5,587 bases of DNA from Ga0077554 sp046590885 (GTDB lineage Bacteria > Pseudomonadota > Gammaproteobacteria > Ga0077554 > Ga007554). Below are positions 4,520-5,587 of the stretch, one piece after another. The notes below the pieces were generated by a model. It saw only the letters and a list, made by a program, of their open reading frames with translations, ran no database searches and had not been told where the DNA came from. Position numbers and translations under genes: made by a program. The DNA is taken from the NCBI GenBank assembly GCA_046590885.1, contig JBKJTS010000176.1, positions 1 through 5,587 of the forward strand, in the 5' to 3' direction. How positions within the stretch are numbered: position 1 is the stretch's first letter; every line of letters begins with the position of its first letter.

Positions 4520-5587
4520 ATGAAATTCAGTGAACATTGGTTACGCGAGTGGGTGAGCCCTGCCATTTCTACTGCGGAGTTATCCCATCAAATGACGATG
4601 GCGGGACTGGAAGTGGATGCGGTGATGCCCGTCGCCCCTGAGTTTAAGGGCGTAGTGGTGGGTGAAGTGCTAGCCGTCGCGCCGCATCCGGATGCTGAGC
4701 GCCTGCGCGTCTGTCAGGTGAATGTCGGAGATGAATCACAACCTTTGAGCATTGTGTGTGGCGCGACGAACGTACGTATCGGCTTGCGTGTGCCTGCCGC
4801 TTTGGTCGGTGCCACACTGCCGGGGGGTATGGAAATCAAGCGCGCCAAGTTACGCGGCGTGGAGTCTTTGGGGATGTTGTGTTCTGCCAAAGAGTTGGGA
4901 TTGGCCACACTTGCGCATCCCTCCTCCCGCAGCATTGGGGCTTCCCCGGCAGCTGAGGTCTCGGAAGGCTTGATGGTGCTCCCTGCCGATGCACCGATTG
5001 GCATCGACATACGTAACTATCTGAATTTGAATGATGTCACTTTTGAGTTGGGCTTGACGCCAAATCGCGGTGATTGTCTGAGCCTAGGGGGCATTGCCCG
5101 TGAGGTAGCGGCATTGAACCGCTATGCAGTGACGGCTCCATTCATCGCTGATGTACCGGCTACCATTACCGATACCTTTACCATTACAGTGACCGCACCC
5201 GTCGCGTGTCCGCGCTATGTAGGGCGTGTTATCAAGGGTATTAACGCGCGCGCGGAAACACCGCTATGGCTGCGCGAACGCTTGCGTCGCAGTGGTGTGC
5301 GCAGCATCAGTGCGGTGGTGGATGTGACTAATTATGTGTTGCTGGAATTGGGCCAGCCGATGCACGCGTTTGATCTGGCGAAACTCAGCGGTGGTATTCA
5401 GGTCCGTCATGCAGAGGCTGGTGAACAGATCAGCCTGCTCGATGGGCAGTGCATGACCTTGCAGGCGGGGACGCTGCTGATCTGTGATGCGCGCCAGCCG
5501 CAGGCGATGGCCGGCATTATGGGTGGGAAAGATAGTGCCATTAGCGATGACACGGATACTTTATTTCTTGAGAGCGCGTTCTTCTCG
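4520..5587 (+). CDS. pheT: Phenylalanyl-tRNA synthetase beta subunit, 5' part (cut by window edge)
   Basis: The beta subunit pairs with PheS, binds tRNA-Phe and edits Tyr-tRNA-Phe. The frame is open from ATG4520 to the window end, 356 codons with no stop, against about 795 aa in E. coli. MKFSEHWLREWVSPAI matches the family start, and an in-frame TAA at 4511-4513 excludes a longer form. The EMAP-like tRNA-binding fold spans about 39-155 (FKGVVVGEVLAVAPHPDAERL, 42-62, then GMLCSAKELGL). LTPNRGDCLSLGGIAREVAALN (179-200) follows. The B3/4 editing domain then begins, with RSISAVVDVTNYVLLELGQPMHAFD (261-285; His282 corresponds to the editing-site histidine region) and MAGIMGG (330-336), and is truncated at the edge. 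About 16 extra residues (near 129-147) separate ELGL from the LPADAPIG segment compared with E. coli. The Shine-Dalgarno is poor (GGTAAAG, 4509-4515). The gap from pheS is 139 nt and is mostly filled by a palindromic repeat. Confidence 0.97.
   Translation, partial: MKFSEHWLREWVSPAISTAELSHQMTMAGLEVDAVMPVAPEFKGVVVGEVLAVAPHPDAERLRVCQVNVGDESQPLSIVCGATNVRIGLRVPAALVGATLPGGMEIKRAKLRGVESLGMLCSAKELGLATLAHPSSRSIGASPAAEVSEGLMVLPADAPIGIDIRNYLNLNDVTFELGLTPNRGDCLSLGGIAREVAALNRYAVTAPFIADVPATITDTFTITVTAPVACPRYVGRVIKGINARAETPLWLRERLRRSGVRSISAVVDVTNYVLLELGQPMHAFDLAKLSGGIQVRHAEAGEQISLLDGQCMTLQAGTLLICDARQPQAMAGIMGGKDSAISDDTDTLFLESAFFS

Noticed and set aside
1..5587. CRISPR arrays, phage genes, toxin-antitoxin or defence systems
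   Set aside because: No regularly spaced repeats and no coding space outside the housekeeping genes; the window is a conserved translation operon.

Overview
This window is a conserved bacterial translation operon, read entirely on the + strand: tRNA-Val(GAC), thrS, infC, rpmI, rplT, pheS and the 5' part of pheT, which runs off the right edge. The gene order and the protein sequences (compared from memory with the E. coli proteins) point to a proteobacterium, either Gamma- or Betaproteobacteria. The tRNA-Val directly in front of thrS and the moderately GC-rich coding sequence fit several beta/gamma lineages. I cannot name a genus from this sequence alone.

Layout. Positions 1-30 are upstream sequence with a possible extended -10 box. 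The tRNA spans 31-107 with an encoded CCA. ThrRS (131-2056) follows after only 23 nt. IF3 starts at a non-canonical ATC codon at 2060, three bases after the thrS stop, behind a strong Shine-Dalgarno sequence. L35 (2653-2850) and L20 (2869-3228) follow. Between rplT and pheS lie an imperfect hairpin, a strong intrinsic terminator or attenuator, and a near-perfect tandem duplication that includes the pheS GTG start. PheRS alpha (3367-4380) and PheRS beta (from 4520) are separated by an unusual 139-nt gap holding an 89-bp palindromic repeat with 13-bp terminal inverted repeats.

How the genes work together. The tRNA, two aminoacyl-tRNA synthetases (Thr, Phe), an initiation factor and two 50S proteins all serve translation. 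Three control points are suggested by the sequence: IF3 autocontrol through its ATC start, L20 feedback on rpmI-rplT (known in E. coli, inferred here), and partial transcription termination before pheST. A sigma70-like promoter inside the 3' part of thrS could give infC-rpmI-rplT its own transcription.

I found no unknown multi-gene system. The points worth a second look are regulatory and structural: the palindromic element inside pheST, the duplicated pheS start, the internal promoter in a rare-codon patch of thrS, and the thrS start without a Shine-Dalgarno sequence next to the tRNA.
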